The notes beneath the pieces were generated by a model, which saw nothing but the letters and a program-made list of their open reading frames with translations, had not been told where the DNA came from and made no database searches. From Streptomyces verrucosisporus (GTDB lineage Bacteria; Actinomycetota; Actinomycetes; Streptomycetales; Streptomycetaceae), in assembly GCF_017114865.1 (NCBI RefSeq), contig NZ_JADEYH010000036.1, positions 1 through 43,319 of the forward strand: 43,319 nt of DNA, written 5' to 3'. Positions 8,563-16,353 of the stretch are shown here, one piece after another. The first letter of the stretch is position 1. Each line of letters opens with the position of its first letter. The position numbers and the translations under genes are program-made.

Positions 8563-8907
8563 GTGCACCACACCCTGATCGTCGCCCGGATGGAACCGGG
8601 GGCGGCGCCGGACATCGCGAAGGTGTTCGCCGAGTCCGACCGCGGCGAACTGCCGCATCTGGTGGGCGTCGCCCGGCGCAGCCTCTTCCAGTTCGGCGAC
8701 GTGTACATGCACCTCATCGAGAGCGAGCGGGATCCCGGACCGGCCATCGCCCGGGCCGTGGACCATCCGGAGTTCCGCTCCGTCAGCGAGCGGCTGACGG
8801 CGTACGTCCGGCCGTACGACCCCCAGACCTGGCGCGGCCCGAAGGACGCCATGGCGCGGTGCTTCTACCGCTGGGAGCGCGAGGGCGCGACCGTGCCGCC
8901 GCGCTGA
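8563..8907 (+). CDS. whiE-ORFVII: Polyketide cyclase, TcmI-like
   Basis: A 114-residue ferredoxin-like (dimeric alpha/beta barrel) cyclase of the TcmI family, which closes later rings of the pigment. The N terminus HHTLIVARMEPGAAPDIAKVF and the strand FGDVYMHLIESE are typical. The start is GTG 8563, 15 bases after the previous stop. This is the last gene of the pigment operon; a large hairpin follows from 8931. No additional ORFs such as methyltransferases or oxygenases follow on this strand. Confidence 0.9.
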   Translation: MHHTLIVARMEPGAAPDIAKVFAESDRGELPHLVGVARRSLFQFGDVYMHLIESERDPGPAIARAVDHPEFRSVSERLTAYVRPYDPQTWRGPKDAMARCFYRWEREGATVPPR

Positions 8908-8930
8908 CGGGCCCGCCCTGCCGCAGGGGC

Positions 8931-8989
8931 CGGCACGACCGGGCGGGGAGGGGCCGGCGGAACCGTTCTCCGTCCGCCCGGTCGTGCCG
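8931..8989. terminator. Hairpin terminator after the whiE-type operon
   Basis: Perfect 16-bp stem (8931-8946 with 8974-8989) and a 27-base loop, 24 bases after the last cyclase gene. The loop can fold further. Position and strength support termination of the pigment transcript. Confidence 0.65.
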
Positions 8990-9100
8990 TCTCCGCACTC
9001 CTTCGGATGCACCGTCCCCGGAGACGGGCCGGCCCGCGCCGCCGGGGCGTGACGGCCCGGTGCCGCCGCCCGTTGCGGGCCGGCCGGGGGCGGTGACGGA

Positions 9101-9138
9101 CGCGGCGGGGGCCGGCCCGTGCGCCGGCCCCCGCCGCG
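9101..9138. terminator. Bidirectional hairpin terminator
   Basis: Perfect 16-bp GC stem (9101-9116 with 9123-9138) and a 6-base loop. Outer arms 9093-9099 and 9147-9153 can pair a further 7 bp around internal bulges. It sits between convergent operons and most likely ends the sigma-factor operon coming from the right. Confidence 0.65.
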
Positions 9139-9317
9139 TACCGGTCCCGTCACGTCCGGGCGGGGAGGGGCACCGGACGACGGTCCTCGATCCGCCGCAC
9201 CTCCTTTCCGGGGGCGTCCCGGCCACGCGCCGTGGGGAGGTGCGGCGGTCGGTACGGAGCCGGACGGCGCCGAAGGGGGCGGGAAGGGCACGGGCGGACG
9301 GGCAGGCCCGCGCCCTC

Positions 9318-9617
9318 TCACCGGCCGGCCGCGGCCGGCCGTCCCCCGCCGCGGCCGTCGCCGAAGACCGTTCCGCGCTCGGTGGGCGCCTGGTTGAGTA
9401 CCCATAGGCCGATCAGGGTGGCGAGTGCGAACACGACGGTCACCAGGACCGCCAGCACCAGCCGGCGTCTGCGCTCCCTGCGCAGCCAGCCGCCGCGGGC
9501 GGTGCGGTAGGCGTCGGGGGCCGCGTGGACGCCCCCCGCCAGGGCCTCCAGGGCCTCTTGGAGTCTTTCCTCCGTGCCGGGGGCGCCCGGGGCGGCGGGC
9601 GTGCGGGGGGTGTTCAT
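9318..9617 (-). CDS. Small single-TM protein coupled to the ECF sigma factor
   Basis: A 99-residue protein with a soluble N-terminal half (about 1-50), a basic stretch WLRRERRRRL, one hydrophobic membrane helix (about residues 54-74, VLAVLVTVVFALATLIGLWV) and a short external C-terminal tail rich in Gly/Arg. The ATG overlaps the sigma-factor stop (ATGA), so the two are translationally coupled. An anti-sigma role is an inference from this coupling and topology; no zinc-binding HxxxCxxC motif is present. I do not recognise a named family. Confidence 0.7.
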   Translation of the reverse strand: MNTPRTPAAPGAPGTEERLQEALEALAGGVHAAPDAYRTARGGWLRRERRRRLVLAVLVTVVFALATLIGLWVLNQAPTERGTVFGDGRGGGRPAAAGR

Positions 9618-10231
9618 CTCCGGGCCTCCATCGCCTGGGTCAGGGCCGCGATGCCGCGCGAGGTGTGGGTCTTGACCGAACCGGCCGATATCCCCATGGC
9701 CGCGGCGATCTCGCTCTCCTTCAGTCCCAGCCAGTGACGCAGGACGAGGGCTTCGCGCTGCCGGGTGGGAAGCCGCTGGAGCGCGTCGATCAGCACCCGC
9801 TGGTCGTCGCGGAGGAGTGCCGAGTTCTCGGCGGAGGCGACCGGCTCGGACGGCGGCGGCTCCATGTGCTTGCGGGCCACCTGGAGGTGGCGTATGCGCA
9901 TCCGGGTCAGATTGCAGACCACGGACCGCAGGTAGGCCTCCGCGGAACCGGGCTCGCGCAGCTTCCTCCACTTCCGGTAGATCTGATAGTAGGCCTCGGC
10001 CACGATGTTCTCGGGGTCGTCGGCGCCGAGCAGTGTGGCCAGCCTCAGCATCGGTGTGTAGTGCAGGCTGAACAGGCGGGCCACCTCCGCCTCGCGCTCG
10101 GGTTCCAGCCTCTCGGCGGCCACCCGCGGCGGCGCCGCCGGCGCGGGCGGCACCGGGCCGCGCTCGGCCGGGGCGGGTGGCAGGACGGCGGCGCGGGCGG
10201 CCCTGCCGAACCGGCCGCGGGTGGGTCTCAT
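9614..10231 (-). CDS. ECF sigma factor (SigE family)
   Basis: A 205-residue extracytoplasmic-function sigma factor. After a proline/alanine-rich N-terminal 50 residues come region 2 (FSLHYTPMLRLATLLGADDPENIVAEAYYQIYRKW, where the DPENIVAEAY part corresponds to the core-binding helix) and region 4 (LPTRQREALVLRHWLGLKESEIAAAMGISAGSVKTHTSRGIAAL, a clear helix-turn-helix for the -35 element). ATG 10231 has GGGAG about 10 bases upstream and overlaps the stop of the symporter gene. Target promoters are unknown; coupling to a transporter suggests response to a transported metabolite or to the membrane state. Confidence 0.87.
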   Translation of the reverse strand: MRPTRGRFGRAARAAVLPPAPAERGPVPPAPAAPPRVAAERLEPEREAEVARLFSLHYTPMLRLATLLGADDPENIVAEAYYQIYRKWRKLREPGSAEAYLRSVVCNLTRMRIRHLQVARKHMEPPPSEPVASAENSALLRDDQRVLIDALQRLPTRQREALVLRHWLGLKESEIAAAMGISAGSVKTHTSRGIAALTQAMEARR

Positions 10232-11784
10232 GGTGTGCTCGCTCCCGTCTCGGGACGGCGTCTGAGGATGATACGGGGCGGGAGGGTGGTGGCGTCCGGA
10301 CCGCGGGGAACCCCGGCACGGTCGAGGGCGAACGTGGCGGCCACCGCGACGGCCAGGTTCGGCAGCAGGGCGGCGAGGCCGGCGTAGACCTCCGGGCCGG
10401 ACGGCCAGAAGGGCACCACCGGGGAGAACCCCTCCCGTACGACCATGAAGGTGCCGACCGCCATTCCGGCGGCCCAGCCGGCGAGCAGCGCGCGGTGGTG
10501 CAGGCGGCGGGTGAAAAGCCCCGCCGCAACCGCGGGAAGGGTCTGCAGGATCCATACGCCGCCGAGCAGTTGCAGGTTCACGGCGTCCTGGTCACGCAGG
10601 CCGAGTACGAAGGCGATCGCCCCGGCCTTGGCGGCGAGCGATACCGCCTTGGCGACCCTGACCTGGTGCTTGGGGGTGGCCGTGGGGTGGAAGTACTCGA
10701 CGTACACGTTCCGCACGAACGAGGTCGCCGCCGCGATCGACATCACGGCGGCGGGCACCATCGCGCCCACCGCCAGTGCCCCGAAGACCAGTCCGGCCTG
10801 CGGCCCCGGCATCAGCCGGTCGACCAGCATGGGCACCGCGGCCTCCGCGCCTCCGTGCGGGGTGCGCACCCCGTGGGCCAGGGCGGCGATGCCCAGCAGC
10901 CCGAACAGTCCGAGCACCGCCGTCCACAGCGGCAGGGCGGAGGAGACCCGGCGCAGCACCCCCGTGCCGGAGGCGGCGAATCCCGCGGTGAGCACGTGCG
11001 GATACATCAGCAGGGCGAGTGCCGAGCCCAGCGCGAGGGTGGCGAAGGCCGACCGCTGGCCGGGGGCGAGGACGAGCGGCGCCCCCTCCGCGCCCCGCTC
11101 GGCAAGCGTGCTCCCGGCCGCGGCGAACATGGCGCCGGGGCCGCCCAGGTGCTCCAGGGCCAGCCAGACGGTGGCCAGGACCGAGCCGAAGACGGCCACG
11201 CCCTTGAGGGCGGATATGACGGTGGGAGCCCTCAGCCCGTGCCGGTAGGTGGCCACCGCCAGCCCGGCGAACAGCGCGGCCGTCGCCAGGTCCCCGGTGA
11301 CCGCGTCCGGGTACAGACCGCCCGCGGTGAGCACCGCGCGAATCCCCAGCAGTTGGAGGGCCAGGTAGGGCATGGTCGCGAGGATGCCGGTGAGGGCGAC
11401 CACCAGCGCCAGCGGCGGCGAGCCGTAGCGCCCGCGGACGAAGTCGGCGACGGTGACGTAGCCGTGGCGACGGGCCACGGACCACAGCCGGGGCAGCAGG
11501 GCGAACGCCAGAGGGCAGACGATCACGGTGTAGGGGAGGGCGAAGAAGGCGGTGGCCCCGTTGCCGTAGGCCAGCCCGGGCACGGCGGTGAAGGTGTAGG
11601 CGGTGAACACCGTGCCGCCGAGCAGCAGCCAGGCCCACACGGTGCCCAGGCTCCGGTCCGCCAGCGCCCAGCCCTCCAGCGACGGCAGGCGGTCGCGGGC
11701 GTGGAGGCGGCGGGCGGTGGCCGCCAGTAGCGACGCTCCGCCGATGACGGCGAGGAACGCCGTGGCCATGGCGCCGTCGGCCAT
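10228..11784 (-). CDS. Sodium:solute symporter (SSS family), monocarboxylate-type
   Basis: A 518-residue polytopic membrane protein of the solute:sodium symporter family, with about 13 predicted hydrophobic helices. Segments such as GWALADRSLGTVWAWLLLGG near the N terminus, TAYTFTAVPGLAYGNGATAFF and YLALQLLGIRAVL resemble the actinobacterial MctP-like monocarboxylate (pyruvate, acetate, propionate) importers. The small DUF3311-type partner gene usually found before such transporters is absent; the next upstream gene is the divergent cstA. ATG 11784 has GAGGA about 9 bases upstream. The stop overlaps the sigma-factor start, making a three-gene operon with ATGA junctions. Substrate is inferred. 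Confidence 0.85.
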   Translation of the reverse strand: MADGAMATAFLAVIGGASLLAATARRLHARDRLPSLEGWALADRSLGTVWAWLLLGGTVFTAYTFTAVPGLAYGNGATAFFALPYTVIVCPLAFALLPRLWSVARRHGYVTVADFVRGRYGSPPLALVVALTGILATMPYLALQLLGIRAVLTAGGLYPDAVTGDLATAALFAGLAVATYRHGLRAPTVISALKGVAVFGSVLATVWLALEHLGGPGAMFAAAGSTLAERGAEGAPLVLAPGQRSAFATLALGSALALLMYPHVLTAGFAASGTGVLRRVSSALPLWTAVLGLFGLLGIAALAHGVRTPHGGAEAAVPMLVDRLMPGPQAGLVFGALAVGAMVPAAVMSIAAATSFVRNVYVEYFHPTATPKHQVRVAKAVSLAAKAGAIAFVLGLRDQDAVNLQLLGGVWILQTLPAVAAGLFTRRLHHRALLAGWAAGMAVGTFMVVREGFSPVVPFWPSGPEVYAGLAALLPNLAVAVAATFALDRAGVPRGPDATTLPPRIILRRRPETGASTP

Positions 11785-12012
11785 CCATCACCGTCCTCGG
11801 GGTGCGCGGGTACCTCGCCCGCCGGTTGCCGGCCCACTGCCTTCCGCCGGCGAGGAGACCAGGGAAATCCGCCGTAAACCCGTTGTCAACCCGATCGCGG
11901 CGACCGGCAACTCTTGCACAGACCACAGGAGCCGTCCGGCCCCGCGGCCTGTGGCCTTGACACCGCTGTCCACCGGGGCCACGAGCCAGTGACGACCCGG
12001 CAAGGAGCCGCC
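11785..12012. promoter_or_regulatory. Divergent promoter region between symporter operon and cstA
   Basis: The spacer carries a perfect TTGACA on each strand: minus strand at 11884-11889, 100 bases before the symporter start, and plus strand at 11957-11962, 50 bases before cstA. Neither has a good -10 hexamer at 17-18 bases. The stretch 11865-11935 is the least GC-rich part. These are candidate -35 elements only. Confidence 0.4.
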
Positions 12013-14184
12013 ATGACCGCACCCACAGCACCCTCCGCACCGACCGAACCACCGAGGAGCAGGCCGAGATCGGTTCTGCTGTGGACCGCCGTCGCCCTCC
12101 TCGGCGCGGTCGGCTGGGGCATGCTGGCCCTGGCCCGGGGAGAGGAGGTCTCCGCGATCTGGCTGGTGGTGGCCGCCCTGGGCTCGTACGCCATCGCCTA
12201 CCGCTTCTACGCCCGCTTCATCGCCCGGCGCGTCCTGCGGCCCGACGACAGCCGTGCCACCCCGGCAGAGCGGCTGGAGGACGGCGTCGACTACCACCCC
12301 ACCGACCGCCGTGTGCTGTTCGGCCACCACTTCGCCGCCATCGCGGGGGCCGGGCCGCTGGTCGGTCCGGTGCTGGCGGCCCAGATGGGCTATCTGCCGA
12401 GCACCATCTGGATCGTCGTCGGCGTGATCTTCGCCGGGGCGGTCCAGGACATGATGATCCTGTTCTTCTCCATGCGCCGGGACGGCAAGAGTCTGGGACA
12501 GATGGCGCGTGACGAGATCGGCAGGGTGGGCGGTGCCGCGGCGCTCATCGGCGTCTTCGCCATCATGGTCATCCTGCTGGCGGTGCTCGCGCTGGTCGTG
12601 GTCAACGCGCTGGCCCACTCCCCCTGGGGCACCTTCTCGGTCGCCATGACCATCCCCATCGCCCTGTTCATGGGCTTCTACCTGCGCTACCTGCGGCCGG
12701 GCCGGGTCGTGGAGACCAGCGTCATCGGTGTGGCCCTGCTGCTGCTGGCGATCCTCGGCGGCGGCTGGATCCAGGACTCCTCGCTGGCCGACGCCTTCGT
12801 CTGGAGCCCCACGACCCTGGTGTTCTGCCTGATCGGCTACGGCTTCGTCGCCTCCGTGCTGCCGGTGTGGATGCTGCTGGCCCCCCGCGACTACCTGTCC
12901 ACCTTCATGAAGGTTGGGACCATCGTGCTGCTGGCGGTCGGTGTGGTGATCGCCGCACCGACGCTGAGGACCGACGCGGTGACCCCCTTCGCCTCCTCGG
13001 GCGACGGCCCGGTCTTCGCCGGGGCGCTGTTCCCCTTCCTGTTCATCACCATCGCCTGCGGCGCACTGTCCGGCTTCCACGCGCTGGTGTCCTCCGGCAC
13101 CACGCCGAAGCTGATCCAGAAGGAGTCGCAGGTCAGGATGATCGGCTACGGCTCCATGCTGATGGAGTCCTTCGTGGCCGTCATGGCGCTGGTCGCGGCC
13201 TGTGTCATCGACCCGGGCCTGTACTACGCGATGAACGCCCCGGCGGGCATGCTGGGCACCACCGTGGAGAGCGCCTCGCGGGCGGTGGCGGATCTGGGCT
13301 TCAGCATCACCCCCGACCAGCTGGCCGCGGCGGCCAGGGCCGTCGAGGAGGAGACCCTGATCGCGCGCACCGGCGGCGCGCCCACCCTGGCGGTCGGCAT
13401 GGCGGAGATCTTCTCCCAGGTGTTCGGCGGCGCCGGGATGAAGGCCTTCTGGTACCACTTCGCGATCATGTTCGAGGCACTGTTCATCCTCACCACGGTG
13501 GACGCGGGCACCCGGGTCGGCCGCTTCATGCTCCAGGACATGCTGGGCAACGTCTGGAAGCCCATCGGCCGGGTCACCTGGAAGCCGGGCATCTGGATCA
13601 CCAGCGCCCTCGTCGTCGGCGCCTGGGGCTACTTCCTCTACGTCGGCGTCACCGACCCGCTCGGCGGGATCAACCAGCTCTTCCCGCTGTTCGGCATCGC
13701 CAACCAGCTGCTCGCCGCGATCGCCCTCACCATCGCCACCACTCTGCTGGTCAAGGCCGGGAAACTGCGCTGGGCCTGGGTGCCGGGCCTTCCGCTGGCA
13801 TGGGACGTGGCGGTCACCTTCACCGCCGGCTGGCAGAAGATCTTCTCCGACGATCCCAAGGTGGGCTTCTTCGCCAACCGCGAGCGCTTCGTGGACGCCA
13901 TCGAAGCCGGCCAGGTGCTGGCCCCGGCCAAGAACATGGACGAGATGCACACGGTGGTGCTCAACCAGACCGTCGACGGCGTGATCATGGCCCTGTTCCT
14001 GCTGGTGGTCGCCACGGTGATCGCCAACGCGGCCGTGGTGTGCGTACGCGCCGTGCGGTCCGCCGAGCCGCTGCCGACCACCGAGGCGCCCTACGTGGAG
14101 TCCCGGATCGAGGTCCCGGCCTCGTGGCCGTCGGACGGCGGGAGGGAGAAGGGCAGGGAGCCGGTGGGGGTGGGCGAACGATGA
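12013..14184 (+). CDS. cstA: CstA family carbon-starvation / pyruvate transporter
   Basis: A 723-residue integral membrane protein of the CstA family, which imports pyruvate (and peptides in some species) when carbon is scarce. Diagnostic stretches are GHHFAAIAGAGPLVGPVLAAQ (about residue 103), the HALVSSGTTPKLI segment and the C-terminal LFPLFGIANQLLAAIAL. It shows 16 or more hydrophobic helices. ATG 12013 has AAGGAG 5 bases upstream. The stop overlaps the ybdD-like start (ATGA), the normal cstA-ybdD pairing. It faces the MctP-like symporter across a 228-base promoter region, so two probable pyruvate importers share one control region. Confidence 0.95.
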   Translation: MTAPTAPSAPTEPPRSRPRSVLLWTAVALLGAVGWGMLALARGEEVSAIWLVVAALGSYAIAYRFYARFIARRVLRPDDSRATPAERLEDGVDYHPTDRRVLFGHHFAAIAGAGPLVGPVLAAQMGYLPSTIWIVVGVIFAGAVQDMMILFFSMRRDGKSLGQMARDEIGRVGGAAALIGVFAIMVILLAVLALVVVNALAHSPWGTFSVAMTIPIALFMGFYLRYLRPGRVVETSVIGVALLLLAILGGGWIQDSSLADAFVWSPTTLVFCLIGYGFVASVLPVWMLLAPRDYLSTFMKVGTIVLLAVGVVIAAPTLRTDAVTPFASSGDGPVFAGALFPFLFITIACGALSGFHALVSSGTTPKLIQKESQVRMIGYGSMLMESFVAVMALVAACVIDPGLYYAMNAPAGMLGTTVESASRAVADLGFSITPDQLAAAARAVEEETLIARTGGAPTLAVGMAEIFSQVFGGAGMKAFWYHFAIMFEALFILTTVDAGTRVGRFMLQDMLGNVWKPIGRVTWKPGIWITSALVVGAWGYFLYVGVTDPLGGINQLFPLFGIANQLLAAIALTIATTLLVKAGKLRWAWVPGLPLAWDVAVTFTAGWQKIFSDDPKVGFFANRERFVDAIEAGQVLAPAKNMDEMHTVVLNQTVDGVIMALFLLVVATVIANAAVVCVRAVRSAEPLPTTEAPYVESRIEVPASWPSDGGREKGREPVGVGER

Positions 14185-14387
14185 CGGCCGCACTGCTCGA
14201 CAGGGCGGCCCGGCTGCTGCGGGGGGTGCGCTGGTATCTGCGCGAGTTCTCCGGTGAGGCGGACTACGAGCGCTTCCGCCTCAGGCACCTGCGCGAGCAC
14301 CCGGACGAGCCCGTCCCCTCCTGGCGCGAATACGAAAGGCGGCGTGCCCGGCACCGGGAGGAGCACCCGCAGAGCCGCTGCTGCTGA
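14181..14387 (+). CDS. ybdD: YbdD/YjiX family small protein (DUF466)
   Basis: A 68-residue soluble protein with the family layout: a short amphipathic N terminus, GEADYERFRLRHLREHPDEPVPSWREYERRR, and a C-terminal Cys-Cys pair (ends SRCC). E. coli YbdD also ends in RCC. It is required for CstA/BtsT transporter function in enterics; the same partner role is inferred here. Start overlaps the cstA stop. A 17-bp hairpin follows 7 bases after the stop. Confidence 0.9.
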   Translation: MTAALLDRAARLLRGVRWYLREFSGEADYERFRLRHLREHPDEPVPSWREYERRRARHREEHPQSRCC

Positions 14388-14394
14388 CCCCCTC

Positions 14395-14432
14395 GGGGAG
14401 GTCATCCGCCGGCGTCGGCGGATGACCTCCCC
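14395..14432 (+). terminator. Hairpin terminator after cstA-ybdD
   Basis: Perfect 17-bp stem (14395-14411 with 14416-14432) and a 4-base loop GCGT, starting 7 bases after the ybdD stop codon. Confidence 0.8.
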
Positions 14433-14512
14433 GGCCTCCCCGGCCTCCCGCCCGGATACTGGTCCCCATGGGCTCAACCGCAACGGGCGGCAAGCCCGTG
14501 GGGAGGTGTGCG

Positions 14513-15244
14513 GTGCCGCGGCGGCCTACGGCGAAGTCCCTCACCCCCGCCCAGCGGCGGGCGGTCCTGGCGTCCGACCCCGCGACGGGGGAGCTGGCGG
14601 GGAGCCCGGCGACGGGTGCCGCGCTGCGGGACAGGGGCCTGGCCGTGGCGTACGGCGCGGCGGGCAGGTACTACCTGACCGAGGCGGGGCGGGCGGTGCG
14701 CGAGGGACTGTACGAGGAGTCGCGCCGGGGGCCGGTTCCGGCCGCGTCCGGTCCCCCGGCCGCTCCCGCCGGGCAGGACGGGGCGGGGGGTTCCGGTGCG
14801 TTCGCCGCGGCGACCGGTGACGGGCCGCCGCGGGAAGAGGGCTCCGGGCGGCGCGCCGCCGTGGCCCGCGCCTGGGCCGGGGTGCTGGAGATACGCCGTG
14901 TCACGGACGGCTCCGCCGGCACCGGTCCGGGTGTCCCGGCGCCCTGGGAACGGACGCGGATGGTCTGGGCGGTGTCCCTGGCCCTGGAGGCCGCGGGCGT
15001 ACCGCCGTCGGCGGTGGACGCGGGCGGACGCCGGGTCGGGGCGGGATACCGCGTCCTCGAATCCGGCGAGCCGGGCACGGTACGTGTGGAATGGCGGGGC
15101 CCCACCGCCTCCACCGGACGCGAGCGGGCCGAACGGGAACTGAGGGCGTGTGCGGAGCGTCTGACCGGGTGCGGCTGGGAGGCGTTGCTCTACTGGGGAG
15201 CTCGCCGCACCCCTTTCCTGCTGGTCACGCCCGGCGGGCTGTGA
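14513..15244 (+). CDS. Hypothetical protein, winged-helix-like N terminus
   Basis: A 243-residue protein I cannot assign to a named family. Residues 8-65 look like a winged-helix domain: LTPAQRRAVLAS, then GAALRDRGLAVAYG and YYLTEAGRAVREGL, the usual pattern of MarR/PadR-like wHTH proteins ending in LTxxGR. A Pro/Gly/Ala linker follows (about 75-115). The C-terminal part has TRMVWAVSLALEAAG and RVEWRGP, then a conserved-looking end LTGCGWEALLYWGARRTPFLLVTPGG. I chose GTG 14513, with GGGAGG about 6 bases upstream; ATG 14468 would add 15 residues. It stands alone after the cstA terminator. Confidence 0.65.
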   Translation: MPRRPTAKSLTPAQRRAVLASDPATGELAGSPATGAALRDRGLAVAYGAAGRYYLTEAGRAVREGLYEESRRGPVPAASGPPAAPAGQDGAGGSGAFAAATGDGPPREEGSGRRAAVARAWAGVLEIRRVTDGSAGTGPGVPAPWERTRMVWAVSLALEAAGVPPSAVDAGGRRVGAGYRVLESGEPGTVRVEWRGPTASTGRERAERELRACAERLTGCGWEALLYWGARRTPFLLVTPGGL

Positions 15245-15314
15245 GGGCCCGGGCGACGCGCCGGCCTTCCGGATCCGCGGAGGTGCCGTGCCGGAAGCCG
15301 TGCCGGGGACGCGG

Positions 15315-15737
15315 TCAGCGCGACGGGGCGGAGACCGGCTCCCCCTGCCCGGCGAACGCGTCGGCGCGGACGTTGGGCGTGGGGCTGCCGGTCACCCGGT
15401 AGCGGCCGTTGGGCAGGTCGTCGCAGACGGTGACGCGTACGGTGAGCGGACCGGCCCACTCGTAGCCCTTACGCTCCCCGTGGCGCGCCAGGCTGTCCGC
15501 CAGGAGCTGGCCTATCTGGCCGCCGCGCCGCGCCAGTTTCCCGTGCACCGAGGCGGAGAGCTCGACCTCGTAGGCGTTGGGAACCACCACACGGCTGTGG
15601 CTGCACACCACGGCGTGGTCGTCGCACTCGCGCCGCAGGGCGCCGAGGAGCTCGACCGGTTCCCTGCGGAGCATCCTGGCCAGCGGCGAGTGCTCCCAGC
15701 TCTCGACCTTGCGTTCCCATCGGTTCAGAGTTCCCAT
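15315..15737 (-). CDS. Stand-alone DUF3662 / FhaA N-terminal domain protein
   Basis: A 140-residue protein matching the N-terminal domain of FhaA-type proteins (DUF3662): GTLNRWERKVESWEHSPLA at the start, then PVELLGALRRECDDHAVVCSHSRVVVPNAYEVELS and the C-terminal TVRVTVCDDLPNGRYRVTGSP. In FhaA this domain precedes an FHA domain that binds phospho-Thr proteins in cell-wall and division control. No FHA domain follows here; the gene ends in a normal stop, so it is a stand-alone domain or a decayed copy. ATG 15737 is the standard family start. Confidence 0.75.
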   Translation of the reverse strand: MGTLNRWERKVESWEHSPLARMLRREPVELLGALRRECDDHAVVCSHSRVVVPNAYEVELSASVHGKLARRGGQIGQLLADSLARHGERKGYEWAGPLTVRVTVCDDLPNGRYRVTGSPTPNVRADAFAGQGEPVSAPSR

Positions 15738-16039
15738 GACAGACCGCGTGCCCGGGGCGGATCGCCGCATGCGCGCCCGAATGGCCGGATCCTTACGGTT
15801 TCGCGCCTTCGCGCGGATGCCGCCCGCACACACGGTGGCCGGCGCCACCGACCCGCGGTGGCCGCACGGGCAGGCCCGGGAACGGGGATCAGGGGCGGGC
15901 CGCGGAACGGGACAAGGCCGCCGCTTCCCGTGAAGCGGCGGCCTTGTCCCGGCACGGATCACCCGGCGGTTCGGCCGGCCGGCTCGCGCCGGTACCGGGG
16001 CGGGGCCCTGCGGAGTTCCCGTCCCGCGGTGGCCGCGTC
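15738..16039. other. Spacer with one strong hairpin
   Basis: About 300 bases between two genes on the minus strand. It holds the terminator-like hairpin 15908-15951 and presumably the promoter of the DUF3662 gene. No convincing ORF or RNA gene is seen. Confidence 0.6.
15908..15951 (-). terminator. Hairpin terminator of the eshA-geoA-corA unit
   Basis: Perfect 19-bp stem (15908-15926 with 15933-15951) and a 6-base loop. It lies about 90 bases beyond the end of the small membrane-protein gene at 16040, the last minus-strand gene of the run that starts at 21137. Confidence 0.7.
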
Positions 16040-16243
16040 TCACGCGGCGCGCTCGTCCTCGCGCGGGGCGGCGGACCGCGACGGCCCGCCCGCCGGCAGG
16101 TCCGGCACGGCCCGCAGGTGGCGTTCGCGCGGGGCCTTGGCGGGCTCCGGGCCGGCCTCGCCCAGCATGCGTTCCTCGTACCGCCCGAGGGCGAGCATCA
16201 CGCACAGCAGCAGGGGAGGTATCACGAAGGCGGTGACAGCCAC
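16040..16243 (-). CDS. Small single-TM membrane protein
   Basis: A 67-residue protein with one N-terminal membrane helix (VAVTAFVIPPLLLCVMLALGRY, roughly residues 3-21) and a charged C-terminal tail (EERMLGEAGPEPAKAPRERHL and onward). The GTG at 16243 has a perfect AAGGAG 5 bases upstream, which is the main support for its being real. It follows corA on the same strand after 110 bases. Function unknown; small proteins of this shape are common in Streptomyces, and a link to CorA is only positional. Confidence 0.65.
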   Translation of the reverse strand: MAVTAFVIPPLLLCVMLALGRYEERMLGEAGPEPAKAPRERHLRAVPDLPAGGPSRSAAPREDERAA

Positions 16244-16353
16244 GGGGACTCCTTGGGAAAGGAAGGGGTCGACCCTTTCCGCGTTGCCTCCCTCACCGGA
16301 CGGAAACCCCCGTAAGATCCCTTTCGGGTCATTCGGACGGCCCGTGCCGGCCG

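Larger units (their letters stand above)
8908..9317. other. Gene-free spacer between convergent operons
   Basis: About 410 bases of very GC-rich DNA between the end of the pigment operon (+) and the end of the sigma-factor operon (-). Two strong hairpins lie here (8931-8989 and 9101-9138). I see no credible coding frame, tRNA or repeat family in the remainder. Confidence 0.7.

Noticed and set aside
11788..14193. 801-codon frame antisense to cstA
   Set aside because: Composition is rich in Gln/His/Arg/Gly, typical of antisense reading of high-GC DNA; cstA motifs are on the plus strand.
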